From: Pelodera strongyloides
Lineage: Eukaryota; Nematoda; Chromadorea; Rhabditida; Rhabditidae
Direction of reading: 5' to 3'
NCBI GenBank assembly: GCA_036852015.1
Contig: JAANDG010000424.1
Location: 1-64,000 of the forward strand
Length of the DNA stretch: 64,000 bases
The notes under the pieces are model-generated. The model worked only from the letters and a program-made list of their open reading frames with translations, had not been told where the DNA came from and made no database searches. Below, one piece after another: positions 23,534 through 36,215 of the stretch; position 1 is the stretch's first letter, and the number at the start of each line of letters is the position of its first letter. The translations under genes were made by a program, and so were the position numbers.

Positions 23534-24711
23534 TTATATAATAAGATACCTTTCGTAACAAGCAACATAATACATTGCGATTTAAACGCTTTATGAATGT
23601 ATACACTACTGAAAAAAAAATGTTTTTCAGAAAACAATATCGTCAAAAGTCGAGCAGTATCACATTTACGTTTTTCTACTTCTAGTCCAGCAAAAGTTAT
23701 GCTGATAATTAAGATCAATTCTGGGTATTTACAATTTGTTGGCAAGTAGAATGAAGTTTGCCCAATGCTCAGTGGACCATGACCACATTCGGTCAGCGTT
23801 CACGCTGTAAATAACACGACAATAGGATGATAAAAAAAGTTCCGCCTTACACCCACTTGAAAACTAAACAAATGAAACTTAGAAAACGATAATCATGTTG
23901 TTTTGGTGCGCTTAGCCGTGGTTATGAATAATAAGTATAGAGTTTATTAAAAAAATCAAACTATTTCAGCTGATGTTAGTTAATCTAACATTTGAACCAT
24001 ATAATTATGTAAACCATCCATAATTAAGTTGGAAAATTGCTGGTAGCTGTATATTCATAGATAATTAGAGTTAAAACGGAACATTGTAATTTTTGAACTG
24101 GGCATGCATGTCTATCTGAAGCGATAACCAGAAATGTAGACTGCTACAGCTACAACAGCAACTATACAGGGCCATGCGTGTATGAGTTGAATGTTGGCCT
24201 TTATGATTTGCACTTTCCCAGGAATTTGTGTAAAAACATTTTAATTATTCTTTTAAAATAAAAATCAGATCGTTAGTTGAAAGTGGAAGAGATTAACATT
24301 ACTCTTATTATTCTCTCTAGCAACGGAGCTCTTGGAAGACAAAGGATGACTGTAATGAATTGTTGGATGATATACTTGAAATAAGTTAGAGAAATTGACA
24401 AGAAACAATTTGGAGAACTCATTATTATCTGTAAACTTATGTATGTTTACACAGACACAATATCTTCTAATATTGATAATTACGCTCTGTTTATGAAAAT
24501 TCGTTTCCATGGCTGGCACTGATTAGTAATGCCCCTACATACCTCAGACAGTGTTGTAAATGTCGTACATAAAACATAAAACAGTTATTATTATTTTTTT
24601 CGTCCTACACATTGACCAAGATCCTTTGGCCGTTGAGATTTCATACATCTTGGCTCAAAGAACTTGTGCCGGCATCTCGTGTATGTTTTGACGTAATTTT
24701 GATACACCTTT
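23534..24711. other. AT-rich gene-free stretch
   Basis: No repeat with a recognised second copy and no convincing exon. Confidence 0.4.
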
Positions 24712-24900
24712 AAAGGTTATCCACATTATAGAAAATGCGCCATGCTATAAGCAAAAACGAGGTGTTGAAAAAAAATGCCGCAAGAGTGCCGCAAGAGTTC
24801 GCAAAAAAATGTCTGTCTATATTATCGTGTAGTGCCAACGCACGGTATATTTTCTTGGAAGCAAAATTCCGGAAATTTTTGCCATACCTTGAAACCCCGT
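24712..24900. mobile_element. GTTTGCAAGTATG-type foldback, diverged copy
   Basis: Shares GCCAACGCACGGTATATTTTC-type interior and a TTTTTGCCATACCTTGAAACCCC end with 27606-27870 and 30671-30951. Confidence 0.4.
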
Positions 24901-25081
24901 AACGGTCAGTATAAAAGGTCATTGGGCCAAACAAAATGGCGTCCTCTCTTAGCATTTCGTACACCTACTTGACCTACTGCACTCGCACGTTCGAACTGTC
25001 ACTAAGATAATTTATCTCGGATACTACAGTAACCCTTTTATTGGACTTGTATACATTTAATTTTGTTCAATTATTGTTTCG

Positions 25082-25516
25082 TTTAAAGGGTCAGGCCCAT
25101 TTCAAATGACCCCTATTTTTGATGATTCCATCTGATTCTTCATGTCATATATAGTAGGATACGATATTTTTCTAATTTTCAAGCGCAAAATTCACGCAGT
25201 ATTCGGCAATTTACCATTGCCAGTCATACCCAGCTATTTATCGCAGTTGTCAGTTGTCAGGCCCCCTTCGCGCTAATTGGGCAATATGCTCTATTGGGCG
25301 TGGCAATTGTGATATTGGCCAATAAGCGCGAAGAGGCGTGTAAACTTGTAAACTGCGATAAATAGTTGGGTATGACTGCACACGGTAAATTGCCGAATAG
25401 TGTGTGAATTTTGCGTTTGAAAATTAGAAAAAAAGTCAGCCTACTATATTTGAAACGGAGAATCCGATGGAGTCATCAAAAATAGGGGTCATTTGAAATG
25501 GGCCTGACCCTTTAAA
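25082..25516. mobile_element. MITE, family TTTAAAGGGTCAGGCCC, copy 3
   Basis: Complete ends. It abuts a TTTAAAGGAGGAGGCGTTTC sequence at 25511, which looks like the start of a different TTTAAAGG family. Confidence 0.8.
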
Positions 25517-26149
25517 GGAGGAGGCGTTTCTTTCTACACAATAAGTCATTACAATAAAACAAGCAGGAGCTAATTTCTGTCTTCTACTAGGAGCGACTGA
25601 CTAGCAAAAGACTCACTAATGAGACACCGATACTATCAAATCCTCAGCTCATGTCGAAACTCGAAACTGTGCTCGTCATGCAAGATGTACTTTGTGGTAG
25701 TGGTGTTATCGGTCAAAAGATTTCAAATACGAAATAACAATGATGTGTTGAAGTAAATTGAGATATTTAGTTACTGAAAGGAAAAAAAAAATGTTCTACC
25801 TTTACCTTATAATTTAGTTTAATAATCGTTAATAGTTTAATAATCGTTACAGTTAATTTTAGCACGGGGAGAAAATTAAGCAATTTGCTTTCATAATATC
25901 GGTAAATTGCAGAAAAATACAAATTGATGTTGGGCACTATAACTGTCACTTTCCTCGCACATGGGATGTGTGCGATATGCTGATAGATGTTAATGTTAAA
26001 AACACGAATATGTTATAAATATTGATTATGACTAGCCACTTGATATTGCCCGACACTTTGTTGTCGAGTAGCAATAAATATTTACACATACAAATTCAAC
26101 ACTGAATATAAAAATTAAACGAGAAAGTTAAAAACACCAAAAAAATGGT

Positions 26150-26312
26150 TAAAGGGAGAGGCCCACGAGAAAAAAGTTTTCCTCAATTTAGATGCACAGA
26201 ATGTCCGGAATTACAGAAATGTTACTGTGAAAACCGGATTTCTTTGCACCTACAACTCACAGAGTTATTCCCCGGCAAATCAGTTCGGCCAGGTACCGTA
26301 GTCAGAAAGGTT
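26150..26312. repeat. dispersed repeat with GGTACCGTAGTCAG
   Basis: Inverted counterpart of 10548-10703; starts TTAAAGGGAGAGGCCCACGAG, again a TTAAAGG terminus. Confidence 0.6.
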
Positions 26313-26773
26313 AAAATACGTTTTTACGGTTTATATGCATCCATTAGCATTCTTTCTCTAACTTTGTGCTAAAATATTGATTATAAAATCATTGACAACA
26401 TTATGCAACGTATACTCTTACTCTTGTGCCGTGCTGAGACTGTCCAGGGAACAAATAAATAAATCAACTCAGGAGGCTGCATTTCAATTTTCATTTGCTG
26501 AAAACAGAGCTTATACTTATAGGGAGGTGTATCCTGGAGCAAGAACTATTTTTCAGTTAGAATCGCATTACTAATAACTAACAACTATAGACTATCCGCG
26601 AGAGGGCTATTCTCAAGAGAGTTCATACGGCATACAACTGACATACACATATTATGTGGAGAGCCCCTACAAATCTGAAAAAACGCGGTGTTCTTAATCC
26701 TTTGTGGGGGTGGGATATTGTGATCAATATCACACATTAATTATATTAATAAGTAGTTTGTACATTCTTTCTG

Positions 26774-27182
26774 TTTAAAGGAGGAGGCTCACGAGAATGA
26801 AGTGCTCAAATAGTATCCTTTTATCGAAGGATGATGGGGTTATCTTCCAAAAAACAAGTATTATAAGGTTCAGCGCTTTAGTTTGGAGGAATTAATTAAT
26901 CTAAGAACTCGAAATCAAATAAAATAACCTATCGTATGCAAGGTAGACTTCAAAGCTAATGCAAATTTACAAGTCATTTTGCAAGCCAGCACAAAATTTG
27001 CATGCCCACTATGGAAATCAACTATTTTTTACGATCCAAAATTTTGATAGTTTTATATTGATTTACTCCTTCCAATTAAAAGCTTTTGCTTTGTAAAGCA
27101 TGTCTTTCGGAATTTAATACCATCGTCTTTCGATAAAAGGAAACCATTTGAGCACTTCATTCTCGTGAGCCTCCCCCTTTAA
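26774..27182. mobile_element. MITE, family TTTAAAGGAGGAGGCTCACGAG
   Basis: Complete inverted ends (TTTAAAGGAGGAGGCTCACGAG / CTCGTGAGCCTCCCCCTTTAA). The interior differs from 50739-51299, so this is a subfamily. Confidence 0.75.
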
Positions 27183-27409
27183 CATAAGTATCTGCTCCGT
27201 ATATTATTCTATCTTGCTATCGGGTCGTATTAATCTAATACTTATTAATCTAATGCTTTATATGTACGTATGTGGGTAGTATTGCTTCCCTTTACTGATG
27301 TGATTTCCTACAGAGATTGCAATATTGCAAACTTCAAGTATTTTTCTTGTACAGATGTTGTGAGCATTAATCCCAACCAAAATTGACAACACAGATCATA
27401 TTCATATAC

Positions 27410-28400
27410 GTGTTTATTCGTCAACGTTTCGACCGTAGGTCATCATCAGGACATTACCTACAAAACATAACATAATCACAGAGTTATCACAGACACATCA
27501 ATCACAACAACAACACGATCACATTCTAAAGAAAGAAAGGTAAGACAATGTGCGAGGGTACAGTGTGAGACAAAAATGTACAAGGCGTAAAGTAAGAAGT
27601 AAGAATAATGGGGTTTGCAAGTATGACCGATTTTCCTTGCAAGTATCGAAAAATTTACCGTATCTTGGCACTACACGAGCATATCTACAGGCAGTTTTTA
27701 CGACCGATCGCCACGGGACCAATTATTGAACACAAAATGTCTTTGATGGCGGATTTTCTATAGTGCGGATGTGTCAAAATTACGGTAAAAGTGTGTAAAA
27801 AGCACACGATTTTGCGAATTGATACTTGCAAGGAAAACTCGCGGTTTTTGGCATACTTGCAAACCCCATTAACCAGGGTAAGTGATAGTGGAGAGTGGCA
27901 TAATAAACAGAATTAATATTACAAAGACTTGATTCATAAGGTAAAGAAAAAAAGGAATGACTAAGGAGATATTTGAATGAGTGAGAGTGCAAGAAAGTGC
28001 GGAGAGAGCAGAGAAAGAAAGGGTTGCCAATGGGAAACATGGAAGAGCAAGATGTATGAAGGGAATAGCGATTATGACATTTCTTACTGTTTGTCTTCGG
28101 GTATAAAAACCTACCTTTTCGTCTTCCTGCTCTTCAGAGCACTTTATTTTGCATGTTTTTATGTGTGAATAAAGTATATTTATATTTATATTGATTTTGT
28201 TTGAAATAGTGATTGGGTTAAGGTAAATTTGCTTTGCACGAGTAGATGTACACAATTCATATTTGCGATTAAGAGCCGGGCGCTCCTCTCGGATGGCCAC
28301 TGCTTCACTAATAAGCAATCTACGGTAATTGGGTTCACGGTATACAATTGCTACAGTAATTGGCAACGGTACAGACGGATGAGAATCTTTGTAATGACAA
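27410..28400 (-). mobile_element. Penelope-like element, decayed 3' fragment with GIY-YIG C-terminus
   Basis: Minus-strand frame contains RRLLISEAVAIREERPALNR, the C-terminal motif of GIY-YIG endonuclease domains of Penelope-like retroelements. It is closely matched at 54717-54800. The downstream end carries the CCTGATGATGACCTACGGTC / GAAACGTTGACGAATAAACACG segment, comparable to 55123-55170. No reverse transcriptase domain remains, and an unrelated foldback (27606-27870) is inserted in it. Confidence 0.6.
27606..27870. mobile_element. MITE AATGGGGTTTGCAAGTATG
   Basis: A 265-bp element with inverted ends AATGGGGTTTGCAAGTATG / CATACTTGCAAACCCCATT, nested in the Penelope-like fragment. A second copy is at 30671-30951. 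Confidence 0.8.
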
Positions 28401-29957
28401 TCGAACAGTTTACCCTTAGCCTTGTGTTGGAGAACCCGCTTTCACCAAAATTTCAAACAAAATCAATAATGATGAAATATAAAAATTGGATCAATTCTCA
28501 GCTGCAAATAAAAAAAAGATCAATTCCTTTTTCAAATACAATACAAACGGTACAAATATGCAAAAACACATTGTGAAGTTGTGTGTTCCACCCTCGCACT
28601 CAGCTCACAATAATTCACACGACCACCCGACACGCCGCTTTTCGAAGGAGAAAAAACTTGTTCAAAATGCATATACGAAAGGTTTGACCGTTTTTCTCTT
28701 TGGACACTAGGATATTTGTTCGACTTAAGTATGGTTTTTGCATTATTCTTTTTGTTTCGGTATATGTTTGTCATTCAATACATAAAATTTCAAGAAATAT
28801 TCTACATTGAAAAAAGAGACCAACGCTATCAGGCGATGTGTAACGCATCAGATCAGATGCATCAATGATTTTGAATATGCGTCTACGAATGACAGAAATC
28901 TGTAAGTTGCATTTACTTGGTAAATGCAAAAAAAAAGCAAATTCGAATACGTCAACAGCATCAGCGATTTTTCCTTGGGCAGCTTTTTCGAGGAGCGAGA
29001 CTTTGCATAAAAATCATAGTTTTATCATATCATCATTATAATAAGCATCATGGCTTGCTGATCCACATCATAACCAGTAGTTATTGCGTCAGTCGGGGAT
29101 TTGGACCACCAAATAGGGGGTGTTTGTGTGGGTGAAAAAGCTGTTAATGTCTTTTTTATAATTTTCTGACGGAGTCTTCATATGAATGTTAATACCCAAG
29201 GGCATATGACAAAGCCACTCATTAGCGTGCCTTTATTCGATTATTCCCTCCGTAGTGCGAAAACAATGGGAATTATAATAAAAAAGAGGATAAATTTGTT
29301 TGTATTTCTAACATCTGTTTGTATTTTCTAATATGTGATCTGTAACGTGACTGACTCTATCGTGAGTACTTATGACTCAGAAGCACGACGTTTCTATCAC
29401 AAGGTACATTCATTCTTAGTATTTCAAAGTCAATTTTATTGTAACAAAGAATACTATGTGGGTTGAGTGAATTGTTTAGGTAGTTATTTCTAGAAAAGGA
29501 TCTTTCGGCTTACTATTAGTCTGATTGTGAGGCTGAGAACGCCGAAAAATTTGTCATGTGGAACGCGCATAGGATTTCTTTACGATAGCTTCGCCGTTGT
29601 GGCGAGGGATTCCAATTGTCTACACATGTGTCAACTAAAGCTGGACTACCATAGAAGAGATCGGAAAGTGGGACGCCATTCAGAAGGTCAGAGAACACAC
29701 CAACTCACCCTGCTAGATATGATTACATGGATCTCTGTGTCATGTAGTCTTAGTTTCGGACGACAACTTTTTTAGTGTGTTGAAAAAATTAAGTGTCAAT
29801 ATGGGTTCTACTCATATGGATCTTCTACTCTTCTACTCTTCTACATGCTTCTTCAGCACACAAGCCGCATAAACAACAGTTCAACATAACAACAGTTCCT
29901 CAAAATACATATATTCCTTTTGCATTATCGTTCCGCAGCGTAAAATATCACATCTAG
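28401..29957. other. gene-poor stretch
   Basis: Short protein-like frames occur near 28808-29010 and 29520-29700 but without consistent splice phases. Nothing I can support as a gene. Confidence 0.35.
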
Positions 29958-30191
29958 CATCTGTCATGCAATTTCCCAACAACCGTTTATGATGTCCATT
30001 TTCTCAACATAAAAGATATGGAAAAGTTTATCGAACAGACCGTACCTAATCTTAGCACAAACACGGGAAATACTCTCCACTTGATTATCGAAAAAAAAAC
30101 TAAAATTCGAGAAGGATGCAAAAGATCTACTAATAGGATTTACGACCCTTTTGCATTGGAGACAATTTTTGAGCGGACTGTAAAAGCTTAA
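29958..30191 (+). CDS. possible orphan 3' exon, unknown protein
   Basis: Open frame of 77 codons plus TAA directly after acceptor catctag. It has mixed charged residues (IKDMEKFIEQTV, NTLHLIIEKKTKIREG, ALETIFERTVKA) unlike the surrounding noise. No upstream partner exon or start codon was established. An overlapping minus-strand frame is equally long. Could be chance. Confidence 0.25.
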   Translation, partial: HLSCNFPTTVYDVHFLNIKDMEKFIEQTVPNLSTNTGNTLHLIIEKKTKIREGCKRSTNRIYDPFALETIFERTVKA

Positions 30192-30296
30192 CTCTGTTCT
30201 CAAATCAGGAAAATTATCGTGGTAATTTTATGATGGAATTGCTTTTTTGATGGCTTCATTATTCAAAAAAAGCTTACTGCGAAGGCCAAAAAAAAC

Positions 30297-30535
30297 TCCT
30301 ATTATATAAAAGAGTAACTGTAGCGTAATTTGCATACGGATGTGCGTTACGGAAATGCAAATTTCGTGTTCGGGTACAAAAGAGTTTCGCAGCTCAACAT
30401 CGAATTATGCATATGCAATCGTTTCCTATTATGTGAATTTCTTATGATACGTTTGAAGCTTTGTATATAAGTATGCCCATGCTCCATGCTAAACCAATTA
30501 TATATCCCTGTAAGTCGCCTCAGGCGTCGTGTGAG
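30297..30535. repeat. GCCGCCTGAGGCGAC / ATGCAAAT repeat, inverted copy
   Basis: Reverse orientation to 23301-23533, with the same order of TATA-like and ATTTGCAT motifs. Confidence 0.7.
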
Positions 30536-30670
30536 GCGACTGGTTATCATTATATATGGAAATACATGTCTCCGGCAAATATTTACCATTTCGAAACGTA
30601 AAAAAACATGTGCCTTCTCATATAAAAAAAACTTAAGAAAGATATTCCTATAGGTTAGATCATTTTCCCT

Positions 30671-30951
30671 AATGGGGTTTCCAAGTATGGCCGATTTTCC
30701 TTTCAAGTATAGAAAAATCTAGCGTATTTTGGAATTGCATGAGAATATTTACAATCAGTTGTAGCGGCAGTAGCCATTAGCCAGCAGCCACGCACGGGAC
30801 TATTTTTTTTCAAGCGTGCATGCACTTTTTATTTACACCCCGCTTTAGCTTATATCATGACACTTTTTCTAATGTGGACATTTTTTAAGGTGTGTGGGAG
30901 TGGCTGATTGGTACAAAGTACGGTTTTTGGCATAATACCTTAAAAACCCAT
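30671..30951. mobile_element. MITE AATGGGGTTTCCAAGTATG, copy 2
   Basis: Ends AATGGGGTTTCCAAGTATGG / TTTTTGGCATAATACCTTAAAAACCCAT. More diverged than 27606-27870. Confidence 0.6.
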
Positions 30952-31439
30952 CCCACAACTATGTAAATAAGTCTCTCCCGGGCTCCAGTTCTTCAACCTT
31001 CAAAGCGTCTCTGACCGGCATATGAAACACGATTATAATTCGACCGCAATCAAAATCACTGAACCGCGCATCATTAGTCCCTTTTTAATCTTTGTCTCTT
31101 ATCTTCTTTCACAAGAAGGTAGAACCAATTTTGATTGGTGTTTCCTTCGGACTGTTTCAGAATCAAAACGATCAGTACTTCCAGTTGCGTCAAGTTGGCC
31201 CAAGCGGTGTTTTTGAAAGTTTTCGATGAGTTTACTCTACATGGGCAGCGCTCCATTATCACATCGTTTGGTTTAGTTTAGAAGAAAACATAATGAATAA
31301 TTGTATGTTTGCACTTTTAGATTGTGTTTCTGGAACAGATACAAGATATACAAGTACCGTGAGAGAGAAGGAATTTGCACACTTTTTGAAACAACAATTC
31401 AATGCTTGACCTTAATTTGCGGTCAAGACGGAACAGCTT

Positions 31440-31560
31440 AATAGAGAGGGAAAACTGAGATACTGAGAGGAATATATATAGAGAGAGAAAAGAAGAGAGC
31501 AAGAGAGAGAGAGAGCGAGAGAGAGAGGGAGAGAGAGAGGAGAGGAAGGAGAGAGATAAT
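31440..31560. repeat. GA-rich simple repeat
   Basis: GAGAGAGA runs with interruptions. The Ser/Leu-rich minus frame over it is compositional. Confidence 0.9.
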
Positions 31561-32574
31561 GTTCGAGAGGAACATGGAACAGAGGGAAGAGTACATATTG
31601 AAAATTTCCTGAATGAAAAGCTATCGTCCATGTACTATAGGAAGATAGTACATTTTGTGCTGACTAGAACCTATCCTAGAACTTCTAAAGCGTGTGATTA
31701 TTAGCATAAATAACACGTTGCTCAACAAGCTTCTGCCTATACAATGGAAAGACGCCATTTTCCAAACAGTTTAGTTTACTTCGGGTAGGGATGATGAATT
31801 CAGTGCTAGCTCAGTTATAATTAGAGTTGTTTGGGTGGTTTTCATGCTGTATTTATTTGTTCTCAGAAGATTTCGCATTATAGGAATTATCTTGCAACAA
31901 GTATCATAGGTAGTTTTGACAGTGACCAGATAATGAAAGATTCCGGGGCAAGTTATGAAATAAATGCCAGCGTATTCAGGCCAATTAGACACATGGTAAA
32001 GTCCACATCGTTTCAGTGGTGTGTATGATACTCGTCTATAGCAAACAAGACCTCGTCTATAGCAAACAAGAAATGATGAAGCTGTACAACTGCAGCTACA
32101 ACTTATATTACTCCAGAATACTATTATATGTACATGGGAGAGAATTACATTGTCTCGTTTTATTTTATTGATGGCGGTCTTACATTGACAAGCTTGCGCG
32201 ACTACATTTTTATGTTCCTAATAAATGCCATGCTTTCTTCTTTCTTATGCATATCAGAGATGATCCCGATCCCCATGACCCTCACATCTGACTCTCGCTC
32301 TGTCGCAACAAATCTTCAAATAAAATTAAAAGATTTCCGAAAGGGCGTCCTGAACCGCGTAAATTTTGCCCCGAGTTCAAATAGCTTCTGCCATGTTTAA
32401 TTAGCGAAACGGACTGGGTGGAATACGGGAGAAAAACCTGAAACTGAAACATTGGGCTAAAGAGGCAAACATTTAAAAGGATTTGAGTTAGACGTCCAAA
32501 AATAATATTCTGCGTTTCAAAACTGGTATATGTTATTCATTATGGGAACGTTGATTTTGGCATCTGAAATAACA

Positions 32575-32982
32575 TTCACTAGGATTTGCACCTTTTTGAT
32601 TGCTTTCTATTGATAGTATGGCCGAAAACCTTCACAATGCCAAAATTACATGCTTGCTCAAAAAGCTAAACTGCCTCGAATTTATAAAACACATGGAGTA
32701 CCGCAGCCTAGCTAAATGGGAAATTGCGTGACAGGGTTGGAGGTGCAGAGATTGTTGTGATAGACAGAGGATGATAAAAGGGCCCTGTATCTTCTAGCGT
32801 CTCCAGCCCTGCTACGCTATTTCCCACTTACCACGGCTGCGGTACTCCAATTGTTTTATAAATTCGAGGTAGTTTAGCTTTTTGAAATTTACTGCAATTT
32901 TCGCACTTTGACCGTCATAGGTCATACTATCAATATAAATTATAAAAAGGTGCTATTTGAGGTGAACCTATCCCTTTAAGGC
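32575..32982. mobile_element. foldback element, CCTATCCCTTTAA right end
   Basis: Inverted arms AAAAAGCTAAACTGCCTCGAA / TTCGAGGTAGTTTAGCTTTTT and GAGTACCGCAGCC / GGCTGCGGTACTC. The right end GAGGTGAACCTATCCCTTTAA resembles the GGTTCACC family; the left end is eroded. Confidence 0.7.
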
Positions 32983-35300
32983 AAAGTTGGACTTAATTTA
33001 ATCGCAATTGTTGAAACGTACGATTATCAAAAGCGCAATAAATACGCAACTTTGCTAGTAGTTCACCTTACACCACATCCTTCAAAGGGACACAATCATA
33101 AAGAAATGCCTTTTCCCATCCCATGAAATCTGCCCTGGAAACGAACCGAGGAAAATCATTCCTTTGTATCTAGTTTATTCAAAGTACACATGTGCTCAAA
33201 AGGTCAAGTCACAGCTATTCACAAAATATGTGCTAATAAATTACTTCCCATTATGTTTAGTAATAAGGACGGAATGAGTGGCTCATCAAAAATCGTTTTT
33301 ATATGATTATTGATGTCATTAAAAAATATGACCATATCAATTAAGAAAGGCTACCCCCTCCATGGGGGACGTCCGTAGTTAATAAAATACAGTAGGCATA
33401 TCAATTAATTGGATTCCAGTGCGAGGAAATACAATTTTGTTCCGCGCCAAAATGATAAATGATTCGGTGTTCAAGCGATCAAAAATACTGTCATCAAATT
33501 CAAATCGGGCAAGATTTTGACAGCAAAACACAATTTTTTTCCCTATATTTGCTTCGCCTGTACAGCGTCTACTTTTGCTCCTAGAGCCTTAAAGATAAAT
33601 AGCGGCCGATTTTTGAAAAGCATTCTGTACATGTACAACTGAATCCTTAGGTATTTATGCTAATTTGCTCGAATTTAGCTCTACTTTATTAATGTTCATT
33701 TACATAAGCTGCATACGAATGCTGGTGTACTCGATGTGTGTCGAAAACTGGACGGTATTTCGCTTTAAGTTTCATCATTATTTCAGTGCACATTTTTTGT
33801 GTATTGAATGGACACCGATTTGTGCGGAAAAAAACGTAGAAATAAAAGGCAAGTAAATTGTAAACATGCACTTCTTCATAAAGCAACATAACATGACCAC
33901 CAAGGATGGCAGTGGCAACACGAGTTCATTATGTATTTATTGTAAAGATCCGTTGCATATTATAAGCATTCTTCCACATGTAGCTAGGCAATTAGTCAGG
34001 ACACGATAATTACAATTCAGTTCATTGAGAAAGTTCACATCGAATGTTTTCTTATACGGGATAATTAATGTTACTCTGCTTATCATGACGAGAACCCAGA
34101 GAGAACAAGAATGGGCAAAAGTGAAATACATAGTTTCTTGTTTTTAGCCAATACCGGAACTTGGGTTCTTATACACTTATACCGTTCCTTCCTCCTGTTA
34201 AGTACTTTAATAATTTGTCGTATCTGAATTACAAAACCATTCGTCGTGTTGAATTGTTCGCGGAAGACTAGAGCCAAAGTTCCACGCTATCAAATAGCAG
34301 ATCAAATTTTCTGAAAATCGTCTCTTTCGCTCCTCAGCCTTGCATTCTGGGTGGTCTCGTCTGTATCTTAGCAAAAAATGATAAGACAGGTGTGACTATG
34401 ATTAATCGATGATCGATGTCAATAAATAATCACCGAAATACAACGATTTCCCATCTCGAATGTCGATTTTGTCACGAAACGTTGTCATTATCCTTTGATT
34501 TATCCATTGATATATTAAAAGATCTGTAATTGATAAACTTATGTTTACTGCAATTTTTGGTAATCTTCTTTCGACATTCTAAACATATAAAATACATATA
34601 TTGTTCCACTAAGCCACCAAGAAAATATCCTATTTTATTTTTTTTAGAAAAAATCGTCTTTGTAAAAAATCACTTTTGATAGTTTTTTTTAATATTACTT
34701 CTAGTATGCCAGGAAAAACGCGCACTCGTCAAAAAAATTACTTAACTTACCTTTAAAAACAATGCCTTTTTGCACCGTAAACCATTCTGGGATGCGTATT
34801 TTCGCATCTTAATTCCCGCACTGTTCGTCCTCGCCCCGTAAGTGCATTGACCATATATGAGAGGAGAAAGTTGCTAATTTGTGTTCCGGAACGGACAAAA
34901 GTCGCGCTTTCGCACAAGACCACCTCACAGGTAGACTAATGGAGGTTTCTGCGAATAAAACATTGTTCTAGTCCGTTCCATGATGTTATATTCGCTAATA
35001 GCGTGGACCCGTGGACGTATCCTCGTAACATTGTTTGTTCTGTACTAAGTGGATTTAAATCTCTGAGAGGTGTGCAATTTCTACAGTAATAAATCGTGCA
35101 AATGTGCGGTTTGGCAATGTTCAAGGAAGTTTTTTGGCGAAATGGTTATCTATGCTTCGTGATGGCATCCCCTTTCTTTATTTATGGGCATGATAAGCTG
35201 GCAGAAAAACAGGCCCAGTTCGATTGTAAACTGAAGCATTGCTCACGTTTTGTTTTGTTTGGGGAACTCAAGTTTTACTAGATAGATTGACGTGAGAATC
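32983..35300. other. gene-free stretch
   Basis: AT-rich; contains a CCGATTTTTGAAA dispersed repeat near 33600 and no exon I can support. Confidence 0.4.
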
Positions 35301-35785
35301 CTAGTTCCGAGTTTCAATCTGGTCTGTTTCAAAAAAATTATATCAGAAATTATTGTGCAAATATAAAATTAAAATTAACTATTAAAACTTAAAAGCTTAT
35401 CAAAACTAATGGGCCCGTGAATAGTTGCTTACGCTGGTCAAATTCCACCAACCCAATTAAGCCATTAGTAATGTATACAAATCCATCGTGGTATTTCTTT
35501 CAATTCATTCATCCATAAAATGTATTGTGGCTAAAAAAATCGATCAAGTAGTAAAAGCTAAATGTCAGTCACGCTTCTAAAACTATTTCCTCAATTAAAA
35601 AAAAAACTATTTCTGCTGATCTTGTTTCGAGCAGCGTTATAGTCCAAGACACAACACTTTTTCCGTAACACCAGAACACACCGAAAAGGTTTTTCTTAAC
35701 TATTGTAAAGATATTACGCCTCAGTGCACTTACCGGGTGGTCCACATCCAGTGGTTTAGGCTTTTTACGCAAGTTTTTGCTAATT
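35301..35785 (-). CDS. possible 3' exons of a small unknown gene
   Basis: Three short minus-strand pieces join in one frame: 35785-35734 (ISKNLRKKPKPLDVDHP), 35496-35433 (KYHDGFVYITNGLIGLVEF...) and 35323-35301 (ending ETRN-stop). Donors are gtaagt and gtaagc; acceptors are atctag, ttgaaag (weak) and aaacag. Phases agree (0, then 1). Composition looks protein-like, but the pieces are short, no start exon was found upstream, and chance cannot be excluded. No family is recognised. Confidence 0.3.
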
Positions 35786-36009
35786 CTAGATCATCAAATT
35801 AGAATTAATTTGTTGAATCTAGGTCCTGGTTGAAATGTGTAAGATATTGTATTTTGGTGCTACTTTCCATATTTTTTCCTCTATTTGCAAACAGACAATA
35901 AGAGAAATACGATTGAAGGGTGCCATATATCACAGTAGGCACATTTTGAACTAAACACAGTGACAGCCTAATGCCTATAATTATAACATGCTCTTCCTGC
36001 TTCGTCTTC

Positions 36010-36215
36010 TTCTTCTCTCTCCCCTCTCACTCTCTAACTTGCTCTCTCTATCTTGCGCTCTCTCTTGATTTCTCTCTCCCTTGGTATTGCTCTCTCTCTC
36101 TCTCTCTCTCTTGCGCCCTCTCTCCAGCTCTGTCTCTCACGGACGCACTCTGACGCACGCACGCACGCATTCAAGTTCTATCTTTCATCCTCTCTCTCTC
36201 TCTTCCTGAAATCCT
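36010..36215. repeat. CT-rich simple repeat with (ACGC)n
   Basis: CTCTCTCT runs and a short ACGCACGCACGC run. Signal-peptide-like Leu/Ser frames here are compositional. Confidence 0.9.

Noticed and set aside
28808..29010. Two short plus-strand pieces (ending EERDFA-stop) that could be spliced
   Set aside because: Alternative frames look equally protein-like, and the pieces are short and lack any start or conserved motif.
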